Positions 23,590-34,321 of a stretch of DNA of 64,000 nt are shown piece by piece; the first letter of the stretch is position 1, and each line of letters opens with the position of its first letter. The position numbers and the translations under genes were made by a program. Source of the DNA: Cheiracanthium punctorium (taxonomy: Eukaryota; Arthropoda; Arachnida; Araneae; Cheiracanthiidae); contig JAWZYV010000772.1 in the NCBI GenBank assembly GCA_038373885.1, positions 1 to 64,000 on the forward strand, written 5' to 3'. The notes under the pieces were generated by a model that had not been told where the DNA came from, did no database searches, and worked only from the letters and a program-made list of their open reading frames with translations.

Positions 23590-24330
23590 TTTTAGAATTC
23601 TGGAGCAGCGGCAGGCTTGCACACATTCCGTTGCCGTGCCAATTTTTGCTCTGCACCGTCACTCATTTTCCCCGCCAGAGACAATCCGTCCTCAGATAAG
23701 TACGCAACAGATGTCCCGCTATGATTAATTAGTGGCGGCAAAGGAAAATTTGTAAAAATTCACCGGCCCAGTTATTAATCGATTTATAATTCGGTGCCCG
23801 AAATTAATCTTGTTCTCAATGATATATTGGGGGGTGCACAAATCCGAGGCCTCGACTTTTATTTTTCCGGGGCCTTATCTGGCCTATCGAGCGTCTAAAG
23901 CGAAATTAAGCATGCAGGGGGGGGGAGAATAGTCGAAGACTGTTGTGTGTGTGTTCGGGAATAGACCGGGCGGAAAAATGACAATACGTTTAATGAATGA
24001 GACTCCGGGACCGGGAGGTTGGGGAGAAAAATTAGTCAGGAATGGGAAAAGGAGAGTTTTCCCGGAGAGATGAGCCGCTCGGGGATGCGGACAGGAACGT
24101 TGCGTGGCGGGGCAATGTTTTTGGAAGGGGGATGTTTGCGAGAGAGATCTTTTAAAGTGGACGATTTCCGGTTGGTGTCACGTGGCGCGTCGCCCGGTTT
24201 AAACGGGCTGCGTTTGCTGTGAGATCGCAGGGAAACGGAGGGCCGCATCACAGATTACAGAGTTTGGAGGGGTCCCGTTTGGATTGACTTGTGAAATGAA
24301 GCGTGGCTTTAAGAAGGAGTTTAATCCAAT
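23590..24330. promoter_or_regulatory. GC-balanced island 3, candidate enhancer
   Basis: This island contrasts sharply with AT-rich flanks. It holds GATA-type sites (AGATAAG at 23694-23700, CTTATCT at 23874-23880) and homeodomain-type cores (GATTAATTAG at 23723-23732, ATTAATC at 23774-23780). Clustered sites for developmental factors suggest an enhancer, but such short motifs are common by chance. Frames on both strands at 24019-24251 overlap and are probably by-products of composition. Confidence 0.3.
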
Positions 24331-25240
24331 TTTATAAATTAATTTATCATCAGCGTAGAAGATCCATAAAGATAAAAACTGGTTTAGAAAGAAGATGAGC
24401 TGTAACATTTATAAATGCTTAACTATAGATTTCATCCGTTTAAAAAAGCAAAAACTAATTGAATCATAATATGAGGTATTTAACATTTAAAATAATAAGG
24501 TATTTAACAGTCGTTTCAATGAAATGTCGTCTACCTGCAAAGAGAAAATTAAATCAATTCTAGGATTAACTTCTTTTATTTCCTGCTCTTTCTTTCTTTT
24601 CCGTCTTTCTTTTTTCATTTAGCTATTTTAATATTAGATATTGTTTTCGGTAATTTTAATGTAATTAACAAACAAAAGAAGAAGCTGTAATAAAATTTAA
24701 ATATGGAAGCTTAAAAACTGACTCGCATTTCAGTGCATATCAGAAATAATTTTAATGGAGTAAAAAATATTATCACATAATTATAGTGAGTGATAAAATT
24801 TAAGTACAACGTACAATATCTAACATCATAAAAATAACTTCTATCTGCAGATATATCCAAAAGATACCACCTAAAAATACTTTTAACAAAATAACAAGAA
24901 ATCAAGTCTTTTTGTGTAAAATTTGTAATTTTTTCACATCTAGTTTTCCAATAAAAATGTAAATATTCCTTCATTCTTCAAACTCTAGCACAATCTATTA
25001 CGAAATTTTCTTTTTTACTTTTTTTTGAGTAAACAAAGCTCAAGAAATAAATTAACTAACAAAAATGTTTTGTACTACTTAAATGTTTGGAGTAATATAT
25101 GCATAACGAATTACATGAAAAGACAAATTATCAAAACTAGTTGTCTGCCAGTGGTCGAAATTCGACCATGAAGCATTAAATTTTTTAATTTGAGCATGAA
25201 TAAAGTTCTTCAGTCAAAGAGTATGTCTCACGATTCCATT
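24331..25240. other. AT-rich stretch, no gene seen
   Basis: Nothing beyond short featureless frames. Confidence 0.5.
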
Positions 25241-25340
25241 TACAGTGGAACCTACTAAAGTGACCACCTTGGTGAAGTAAACATCTGTCTATAGTAACCA
25301 CTTTTGCACAATTTCACTTTACAACCACCACACTTTTATG
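25241..25340 (+). mobile_element. Left end of a pogo/Tigger-like element (truncated)
   Basis: TACAGTGGAACCTACTAAAG at 25241-25260, followed by TGACCACC and a second ACCAC stretch, resembles the TA-CAGTGGAACCTC termini of pogo-class Tc1/mariner elements. No matching right end was found nearby, so this is probably a solo or truncated end. Confidence 0.45.
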
Positions 25341-28300
25341 TGAAGACGGTGCTTCTGTAAAAACTCTATCATATTTTGCTAAATGCGACCTTGGATTTCA
25401 CACGTTCCGAAACGATTTCACACATTCAGTTTGCGTTTTGAACAATGTTGGCTAAATCTAAAAAGTCTAGTGGCTGTGGCTCCCTCGGAAAATTCAGCCT
25501 GGACCTCGGCTAAAGGCTCTTTATGTTTGGAGTTATAAAATCTTAAATCGTCGAATGACTGAACTCAGCTTGCTGAGGCGTACCACTGAACATGCATAAA
25601 TCTTGATGCCTCAATAAAATTGCACTTTTTTTCGATTGGTAAGTCCTTGAGATTTATTTACAGTCATTGCAAATGGAGGTATATTTTGAAATTGGGATTT
25701 TTAAAAGGATATGGTAAAATAGTACCATAATATTTTATGAGTGGAATTAAAAGTCTTTTATTGTCTGCGGTTTCAGTTCAAATTTCGCAATCAATAGCAT
25801 TATGATAGATAATCTTGATGTGCATTCTTGTTCCATTGACTAATGCTTCCTTTTTATTTAAGTTTCTGATTAGTATAACGATGCAATAAACTTTCGATAC
25901 TGACTTATGTGGTGGCAAACTATGGTATTTTTCGGTTAGCCAGGCTCATATCCCGCTGTTTTTTCTGGGAAACGTTTAAAGACTACTTTTGAATCACTGT
26001 CGTTCCCCCAAACAAAGCCGGGAATTTTAATCCGTATGTAAAATGCTATTTATATACAGAGTTCAATGTATACAAAAATATCAATACACTAAAAAGAAAT
26101 TTTTATGCTTATTGGTTACATATTGTGGAATTTTGGAAAAGACAAGGATTTAAATTAAAATGCGAAATTAAATTAAACTTCCAAAATATGGAAAGGATAA
26201 ACAACTATGCACCGGAAATCGCTTTAGGTTTGTAAGCATTTGGCGCAGATCACAATTATTTGGCAATTTTTCACTTGTCCCCCCCCCCCCACGGCCCCCC
26301 GAAGAAACATAGTCAAAGAATTTAAAAACTCTACTGGATATTTATTGATTTCCTTGTCATAATAGCAAATTATTTTATCGTAGGTATGGTTCTCTATTCA
26401 TCAGATATTCGATTAAGTTAGCATTAATAAAAGTTCAATCATCATTTTTAGGTTCTATTATAACTGACTTCAATATGTTAGCTGAGAGTATGTTTTCAGA
26501 AATATTTTCATACACTTCATTAATAATATTATCTTCAATCTCCCTTGACTGCTGAGGTATTTCTTTAATAATCTTTTCGGAGGAAATTTGCTATAGCATA
26601 CTGCGTGGCGGGAGATTGTGAAGAAATTGTCGAATTGGTGTTTTTCTGTGAAGCGTCTTTGATTGCAACCTGCCATGTTCGGTTCGTTTTCCCACAGCTT
26701 TAAAACACGGAATTTACAACACTTTGCACACTTATCGATCGTCTAAAAAAAGTCACCAGGCACAGGCTAAAACACATTTTAGTCATTGGCGTTTCACCAA
26801 ACTGGGGAATGATTTCACTTTTTGCAAATTTTGTTGTAATACTGTAACCCTATAGTACTGCTGAAACGCAGTGTTGTTATTTCAAAATTGACACAACAAT
26901 AGAATCATCGCCGGACTTATCGCGAAATACTGAGTGCTAAATTACTAACTAATTTTTTACGGTGCATTAGCATATTACACAAAAATTTTAACATTCGCAC
27001 AACCACCTCCATACGAACTTTAACTGTGTAGAATTTCGTGCTCATCCGTTCACACAATGTGCTGCAAAAGGGACACAAAGGTTTTCCTTATTGTATTTAT
27101 ATATACATAGATTTAAACATGTAATCTAAGCAGCTTTCTTTTGTTTCCGGTTTGTGAGATTATTTCCTTTCCCGCACTGTATAGCTTTCACACGTTCAAC
27201 CCTAATATTCCTTCTTGAGTCTAGATAAAATAGCCCCGGATTCCATATTTTTGTTTTATGATTGCATTTTCACTTTAACTATGGAGTGTAAAATCATTTC
27301 ATACAGTATTTTTACCGTAGTTACAATTTTTTTTAATTATGTGCATCCGCGAAATCAGTTCGTGGACAAAGGATCAACGGCTTTATCTTCTATTCACGAG
27401 TTCAATTCAAATTATTTTGAGTGGGGCAAGGAAGTAACTGAACCGTCATTAAACTCCGAAACAAATCCCATTGTCTTGGCCATTTTCTTTCTGGTGTCTT
27501 ATCAGACTGTGGACACACGTCTCTAAATGGGAGAGCTTGTTTGCTCAGTATTCGGAAAACGGGGCCGATTTTTGTAATGAATGTTTCTATTATACAGAGA
27601 GATGGAACGTGCATTTTTCATATTTTGTTGAAAAGAGGGTTCTTTTTTCTAATATGGGAATATATATATTTTTTAATAATCACGAGTGAAAGGTTTGAAC
27701 TTTTTCTCAAACACACCGTTGAAAATATGTATAATTTAGGGGAGAAGGGTTGTTCATTGTTCATTTAAAATTTTAAAAAATGCTTTTTAGGATATATTTT
27801 ATAGCACAAATAATTTGATGTGTGAAATTTTGAAAGAGAATTTGCTCCATTATGACATAGGGTAGAAAGCCTAAATATAAACCACCTTTTTTATGTCATT
27901 TTTTGATTATTAGAAAATGCTTTTTTGTGCTTAAAATATAGCCATTTCTTGATACATTTCTCCCCCAATATATCAAGGAATCAAGTCTGTTGAACAATTC
28001 ATACAACTTGTAAAAATATATTTGTGTGTGTGTGTGTATCATTTGCAGGTACACCTTCAGTCTTTAACGTCTTCCATCTTGCCCTCCTGATATTTTCGGG
28101 CTGGAGAGTTTGAAAGTTATGCACCAGAAAGATTAGAGCATTTCAATTCTTATTCACGGAAATTTTTTATATCAATAATTTATATCAATAATTTTTTATA
28201 TTAAAATGAATGCATATATTCTACATACACTTATTTTTATAAAATATTTTTTGAATAAGTAATTGGTACATTTATGAGCGTTTTCTTGAAAATAATACGA

Positions 28301-29765
28301 CCGTTAAGGGGTTAATAGGATACTTAGTCCCACACTCGACGTCTATATCAAAAATGTAAATGCAAATCCCCATTTCAGAGTGTTAAGAAAAAACTACAAA
28401 ACTCTTTCGTGAATTATTTTTATTTGACTAAAATATATAATCACAAAAAAGGGAATTTTTATGTTAAAGTTAATATATGTTATATAAGCTTGTTGAGCTC
28501 ATTTCTTATTACAGAAACTGTAATAAGAAATTCTGTAACTATTGTTTTTATTGTTGTTTAAAATTTTTCAGCAGATGTTTTATTCTGAGTAATCGGAAGA
28601 ATAAAAGAAAATCAGCTTTGATTTCTTTTACAGATTCATGGAAAATGTAAAAAAAATTGATAGACTTTATAGCAACACATTGATAATCAAAATATTCGAG
28701 AAATCAAGATTTACAGTGACAATTCGTATTTTCATCTTTCTTTACGGCAATTTTTTGTATGCAGGGAAAACCGCACTAAACGGACGCATCTTTATTGAAC
28801 GAGTAACAAAGTCTGTTTTTAGTCGTTCTTAGGGCCTTATATATTTTCAATCAGAAATTGTATCTGAATTGATAAACATAGAAAAGTTAACTTCTACGGA
28901 GCAGTTTTTACAGCATGATTATTGCGGTATGGTGAGGTAAAATGGGTAGGTATATATATTTCTTTTTTATCAAAAATAAAAATATTTTTTTTTTCAAAAT
29001 TACATGTCTTTTTAGCTTCAGATATTAGTTGTCAAGATTTATACTCATTAAAAAGTTTATTAATTGCATTTGGAGTAAAATGCGAGTTTGCATTTTCTTA
29101 TTGATTGCATTTCTAATATTTTCCTAAAAAGTGAGAAGATCTGTTACCTATTGCCAATTTAGAAAAGTTCTAAGCAGCTTATTATCAGAAAAAAGTAAGA
29201 GTTTTTCAGAATATTTTTATTTCGATTTATGTTTTTGTATGGTGAAATAAAATGGGCATACAGTTAGGTTTATATAATATTTTGTTTTCAAATACTCCTA
29301 CGTCTAACGGCCCTGTGCATAATATTTTAAGTTTGAATAATTTATATGTTATGACAGGAAATAAATATAATTTGTTAAAGTGTTATTATTAGTATTATTA
29401 TTATTTGGTTTTTTAAAACATTATCCATTTTACCTCATCTTTATGGTGAAAAATATCTCTTAATAAGCTCTTAATAAGTTTAATATGTCCGCATTAAAAC
29501 TAATATAATAAGATTTGCAGGTGCAGAGGTGATGAATGTATTGCATAAAGTAACACAAAAAAGTTGTATATTTTGCATGATTAGAAAAATCTTTGTTTTC
29601 CTCCCATTTTACCCTCCACCTTATTCTAATAAGTTTTCTATTTCTCAATGTTTATAAACTTGTAATTTCTTTCAAAAATCTTAAGTATGAGGTGCATCAC
29701 GATGCATATAAATTGCATTACTAGATTCTTCCCGAAGTGCATACATCTCTTTATGAATTTTATTG
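25341..29765. other. Long AT-rich stretch, no gene seen
   Basis: Contains a C-run near 26279-26290 and a (TG)n tract near 28021-28038. Open frames reach 103 codons (27215-27526), but overlapping frames on both strands there and the AT-driven composition argue against coding. No transposon ends were recognised. Confidence 0.4.
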
Positions 29766-29773
29766 CACTATAC

Positions 29774-30107
29774 CAGCGGTTCTCAACCTTTTAATGTCGC
29801 CCCCCCCCAACAAAGGCTAACTTACGGTGGCGCCCCCCCACATATTTTTCAGCATACATTCAGTTTTTTAATCTTTAACGATGAACTTTTAGTCGAATTT
29901 TCTACAAAATAATGTTATCAGTAAAGTTTGAATGAACATTTTAAGGGAAAAGGATATTTTTTTGAGTAAAAATGAGAATAAATAAGATGATTGATTTTTA
30001 AAATATGCGTCACTACGTCACTACTTGCTGTTTGGTTTTTATCGCCCCCCCCGGCAAACGCTCTGAGCCCCCCTTGGGGGTAGCGCCCCACAGGTTGAGA
30101 AACGCTG
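29774..30107 (-). mobile_element. hAT MITE, family H1, copy 3 (inverted)
   Basis: Starts CAGCGGTTCTCAACC and ends GGTTGAGAAACGCTG. The interior is the reverse complement of the 8414-8808 copy (TTTCTACAAAATAATG, TATCAGTAAAGTTTGAATG). Flanking octamers CACTATAC (29766-29773) and CACTGTTC (30108-30115) agree at 6 of 8 positions, fitting an aged 8-bp duplication. Confidence 0.9.
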
Positions 30108-30115
30108 CACTGTTC

Positions 30116-30816
30116 AAACTACACACAAAATATTCTAACAAAAATCGTCTGATGATTAAATTAGAATAACAGGCTGTGTTTCTAAATTATGCATACAGTT
30201 TCCCGCTAGATTTTATAAACTGAAATCTGTACAAAATAAAAGTTTCAAAATTTTATGGTAAAGATCTTTTTCTTTTCCCTCCTCCAAAAGTCACCAGTTG
30301 ATATAACAGTTCATTACAATAAAAAATGTTGATTTGTGATGGTATTTTTTCATGTCACTCTATTGACATTTTTCGAATTAATGTGATGAGACACGAGATA
30401 ATAGTTTTAGAATATAAAATGGTCAATTTAATATCATGGATAATTTTTTTCATCAAAAGTTGATTGAATCTGTATCAAGGAGTACTATTTTAAAGAAATT
30501 TAAAATAAATTCAGACTTTTCAACTATTTTACTAAATTTTGACTTTCTTCCCTCGAATTTCAGACGAAGGCAGTAAAAGAACGTCCGCTGATATACTGTC
30601 AAATCAAATCGTGAGTATACATGAAAACCTACAAATGCGTCATTTTAAAAATTGGGTGTCATTTGAAAATTTTAGAAGCAAAAAACAACTTAAAAAATTA
30701 AGTAGTTTTTTTCCCCATAATATAAAACATGCTTTGTTTCTTAACATTATTTGAGTATTCTTCATGCATTTTTTCTTTTAATTTTTTTAGATTTTTTCAT
30801 TTTCAGACTTGAAATT
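30116..30816. other. AT-rich stretch, no gene seen
   Basis: No supported feature. A 71-codon frame at 30539-30754 has no recognised domain. Confidence 0.45.
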
Positions 30817-31329
30817 TGTCATGTCTGTTATCGGGCATTTTCTTTGAAATTAGTACACGTCGTTCAACCCAAAATAATGCAAAGTGATGTATTACATAGG
30901 TATAGAATCCTTTTGTCCATATTATGTTGTATTTTTGGTTTACAAATATTTTTTATATTTTTGTTTGTTATGTCTGTTACTTTTATAGTAACAGACATGA
31001 CATTTCAAAGAAAAACATTCGTGAGTCTTAATAATTCCACAAGAATATGAAAAAGATATTAATTTAGACTAAAAAATTAATAATCTAATTAATAAATAAA
31101 ATTAACAAATAAATAAATATATTTTATACAACTAATCACGGTAACAGACACGACATGCAATACTTATCACAAATAAGCTTCTGCTTTTTCAGTCACATTT
31201 CAAAAACTCAAGATAGCTGCTTGTATTTCTTTTACGAACACATTCGAATCTTAAATAGGTGTTGCTATTCTCGAATTTCAATTTGTTGGTTAAAAAGTTA
31301 AAAATATTGTATGGCAACAGACATGACAT
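30817..31329. repeat. Cluster of GTAACAGACATGACAT motifs in both orientations
   Basis: Five copies of this motif lie within about 510 bp: TGTCATGTCTGTTA at 30817-30830, ATGTCTGTTAC at 30970-30980, GTAACAGACATGACAT at 30988-31003, GTAACAGACACGACAT from 31141, and GCAACAGACATGACAT at 31314-31329. The second and third form an 11-bp hairpin with a 7-base loop. The extension TTCAAAGAAAA follows the third copy and is also next to the first in mirror order. It is probably an unclassified repeat with subterminal motifs, or a binding-site array. Confidence 0.7.
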
Positions 31330-31764
31330 CAATGTCCAGACAGCTATATTTAATTATCAAAAGTCTTGTATTTTTATTAAAACCTTATAAAAACCTTCTT
31401 ATAGTGTAATTTAAACTCTATTTCACAATATTAAAGCATGTCAGGGCAGAAATTTTAGTTTTTTGACAGTAATTCTGCGTAACCCGTTTTATGTTCTATG
31501 ATTCGGACAGCTATATTTCCGTATCTTCTCTAGCATTTCTTTCTTTTTTTTTCTGATATATTAAATATAATGTTTTTTTAATCTATTGTTTCCGTGCGGG
31601 AAACTGACTGATAAACCCATGGTAAAAAGAAAAATCATTTAAATTTCCTTATACCTTGTAAAAAAAATTGAAATAACTTCAAGTTTTGGATTTCCGTTTA
31701 AATTATAGTTAAGATTTTAACCATTACATTATGCACTAAACTGAAAGATAGAAAATATACCGGG

Positions 31765-31940
31765 CAGTGCCGCAGCCAGACAATTTTCATTGTGGGGGGG
31801 GGGGGGGGTTCTGAATACTGCAACTCATATATATGTATACATGTGTGTGATAAGGAAGTGCAGAATATACATTTTGTATGGCAAAAAATTCCTCACGGGG
31901 GTTGTGATCCCCTAACCGCCCCCCCGTGGCTACGCCACTG
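31765..31940. mobile_element. Short hAT-like MITE, family T, copy 2
   Basis: Starts CAGTGCCGCAGCCAGAC and ends GGCTACGCCACTG, with a run of about 16 G at 31793-31808. The right half matches the 10570-10680 element. The flanking octamers (ATACCGGG, AACCAAGT) do not match. Confidence 0.7.
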
Positions 31941-31960
31941 AACCAAGTATTCAAAATTAA

Positions 31961-32370
31961 AGTTCCCTAATTCAGACCGGTGTGCAGTTTAATCTACTGG
32001 TCAGAATGCTCCCGAATTTGCGGGAAACTTTAATGAAATCATGGGAGAGAGATCTGTGTCGAAAAAGATTAGCTCACATCACCACCAGGTGGCTTTTCAC
32101 AACGAATATAACGAAAAATAGCTATACTCAAGCGAAGAAAACAATGAAGAGGTTGTGAAGAAGGCGTTTTATACCTATGTGAGGTAGGAGAATCGGCATA
32201 TCAGCAACTATAACATTGTAAAACTCCTCCTAATGGTAATTTTTTGAGCTATATTTTTTTTTTTCACACAAATCACTCTCCCATGGTCTCATTAAGGTTT
32301 TTGTAAATTTGATAGTATTCTGACCAGCAGTTTTCGCTCTCAATAGGGGAGCTTTCATTATGAGCACCCT
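31961..32370. mobile_element. MITE with long (about 95 bp) imperfect inverted arms
   Basis: The left arm (about 31961-32059) contains CTGGTCAGAATGCTCCC and AATCATGGGAGAGAGAT. The right arm (about 32265-32362) contains the reverse of each (ATCACTCTCCCATGG and TATTCTGACCAGCAG). By eye the arms agree at roughly 70% of positions, so this is an old foldback or MITE. There is no coding sequence. Superfamily and exact ends are not resolved. Confidence 0.7.
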
Positions 32371-32784
32371 GTTTGAATACATATGTGAACTAGTTTATGG
32401 GTTTATCCTTTTAAACACTCTTATTTCTCATTATAAGAAAACGGGATACTTGAAAGAGAGAGTTTCGAAATATTTATTCCACTGTTTTGCTAACCCTGTA
32501 TCGCGGTAAAAAAATAAATAAATAAATAAATAAATCGGAAACGTTACCTCAAAATATGGGGCAGCTCTTGTAGTTTAAAATTGCAGAAACGTTTCCGAAC
32601 CATGCGGGTGAAGTATTTAGATACGTTTCTGCATATTTCGGAAAAATATTTACATATTTTCCTGCTTTTTAGGTAAGGTTTCTGGAAAAGATGTGTAACG
32701 TTTCTGTATATTTTGGTAAAATATTGTGTAACCTTAGGTGTATTTCACAAAGGTTTCCGAGTAACCTTTCTGTGTTTTTCAGAA
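32371..32784. repeat. Stretch with recurring GTTTCTG/GAAACGTTTC motifs and (AAAT)n
   Basis: An AAAT simple repeat lies at about 32511-32535. Between 32540 and 32790, GTTTCTG, GAAACG and TAACSTTTCTG recur many times, and similar wording returns at 33475-33515 (AACCTTTCTGC, TAACGTTTCTGA). This may be one mobile element of about 1 kb (32540-33515) whose ends share these motifs. That is an inference. Confidence 0.35.
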
Positions 32785-32832
32785 CGAGTAACATGCGCTA
32801 GATGTAGCGTTTCGAGTAACATGCACTAGATG
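32785..32832. repeat. Short direct duplication, period 28
   Basis: CGAGTAACATGCGCTAGATG at 32785-32804 recurs at 32813-32832 with one change (A for G). Confidence 0.85.
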
Positions 32833-33155
32833 GCAGCACCAAACTCTCACGGAAGGGGCGCTCAGTACCAGAGCTCAGTATCGAATCCTCGACGTACTCT
32901 TTCGTAGGTCAGCACGTTACCGCAGCGCTGTCATAGTCTTGCTCTGATTTGCTTTAAAAGTAAACTGACTGCTGCAACAGTTAGTTCTGGCATGGCTGGT
33001 TTTCGAAACTTAAAATTTTTTTGGAGTATTTTATAAATGGAGGGAAAATACCATAATTAATAAATATAAATTCAAAATCTTAAATCTTTTTTTTTTTCAC
33101 ATAAATTATTTTCAGGAGATAATGTGTTGTTTTATTTGAGTATTCATCCGGCGAC

Positions 33156-33297
33156 GTCACCTGGTGACTGGTCACAAATAAACTTCACAGTGACTACACA
33201 GTGGAGTCACATCACTCACAAGTCACTATTTGACTAGCATGTGACAGTCCTGTGACAATTGTGACCCTCTGTGACGTCCCAGCGACTCTTTTGTGAC
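33156..33297. repeat. Dense GTGAC/GTCAC motif array
   Basis: Eleven GTGAC or GTCAC pentamers occur in about 142 bp, in both orientations, with longer repeats such as TGTGACCCTCTGTG near 33260 and 33292. Clustering at this density is far from random for a 5-mer. It could be subterminal transposase-binding repeats of the surrounding element or a cluster of transcription-factor half-sites. Confidence 0.75.
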
Positions 33298-33529
33298 CCT
33301 CTGTGCTATTAGGGAAGACGAGTTCACTCTTTTCCCTCTGTCTCTTGGCACTTGGCGCATGCGCGCGAAGTCCCAAATGAAGATTTCCTTTCCCCGAAAA
33401 TACTTTACACCGAAATGTGGGTTATGTTTCCGAAATCGTGAGTTCGAGTAGAACATCGGTAGGTTACGCTATAGTTTCGGAAACCTTTCTGCTATAAGTA
33501 TGTAACGTTTCTGAATTTTTTTTTCTATG

Positions 33530-34069
33530 TAGTGAAAGTTCTAAGTTACTTTTGTTCCCCTAAATGTATTCATCAACACGAACAAATACATGCACTAACT
33601 TTCAATCACTCACTATTAACACGGTCTCTCTATTTGAGGACAAACTCTCGATTATCCATGAATAAGAGATTGCATAACATTCATGACTTTAGTGACTCGA
33701 ATCCGGGAAATTTCTGAAAAAATACAAAAATCAAAACAAATCTTTTGAACAATTTTATATTTAATAGAGTTATATTCAAAATCTTTCTTAGCCATCGCTG
33801 GAAAAAAATTTATCACAAAATCTGCGTTATGTGTTTGTATTTCTATGCTTTATACATAAATCTTAACAACAACTTTATATAATAATTATATTTCAATCGG
33901 ATTCACCTTTGACAGATTTACTTGAAGTTTTACGAAATGAAAACTTAAAATTTTAGTCTTAGTCATCAAAAGTTAATAAATATATTTTGATAATTATTTG
34001 CATTTACAAGTTTATTTTTTTCACAAAAGAACCATCTCATTGTTTTTTATTTTTAAGAATATATTTTTT
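33530..34069. other. AT-rich stretch, no gene seen
   Basis: No supported feature. Confidence 0.5.
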
Positions 34070-34070
34070 A

Positions 34071-34321
34071 TATGAAGGGTCCACGAAAGAACGATGAGTC
34101 CAATACAGCTGATTTTCCAAAAAATCGAAAGGCGCACGGGACTTCCCACGTTCTTCCCCAGTAAACTGTATCTTTGGGCTATTTTTTAAGTGTATTCTCA
34201 TCGTTCTTTCTCCTTATGGGTTCGGATATTAATAGTGCCACTAATGAACAAAAGAATGCAGTAGAAACCTCAACATTGACGAAAAGTGGACTCTCGTCGT
34301 TCTTCCCATGGACCCCTCATA
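34071..34321. mobile_element. MITE with about 32-bp inverted ends
   Basis: The left end (34071-34101, TATGAAGGGTCCACGAAAGA then ACGATGAGTCC) and right end (34288-34321, reversed TATGAGGGGTCCATGGGAAG then AACGACGAGAGTCC) are an inverted pair with few mismatches. CTCATCGTTCTTTC occurs again internally at about 34197 as an exact 14-mer reverse of the left arm. TA at both edges would fit Tc1/mariner insertion. No transposase is present. Confidence 0.75.

Noticed and set aside
26279..26300. C-rich tract as an element end
   Set aside because: No inverted partner or duplication; recorded only as a homopolymer.
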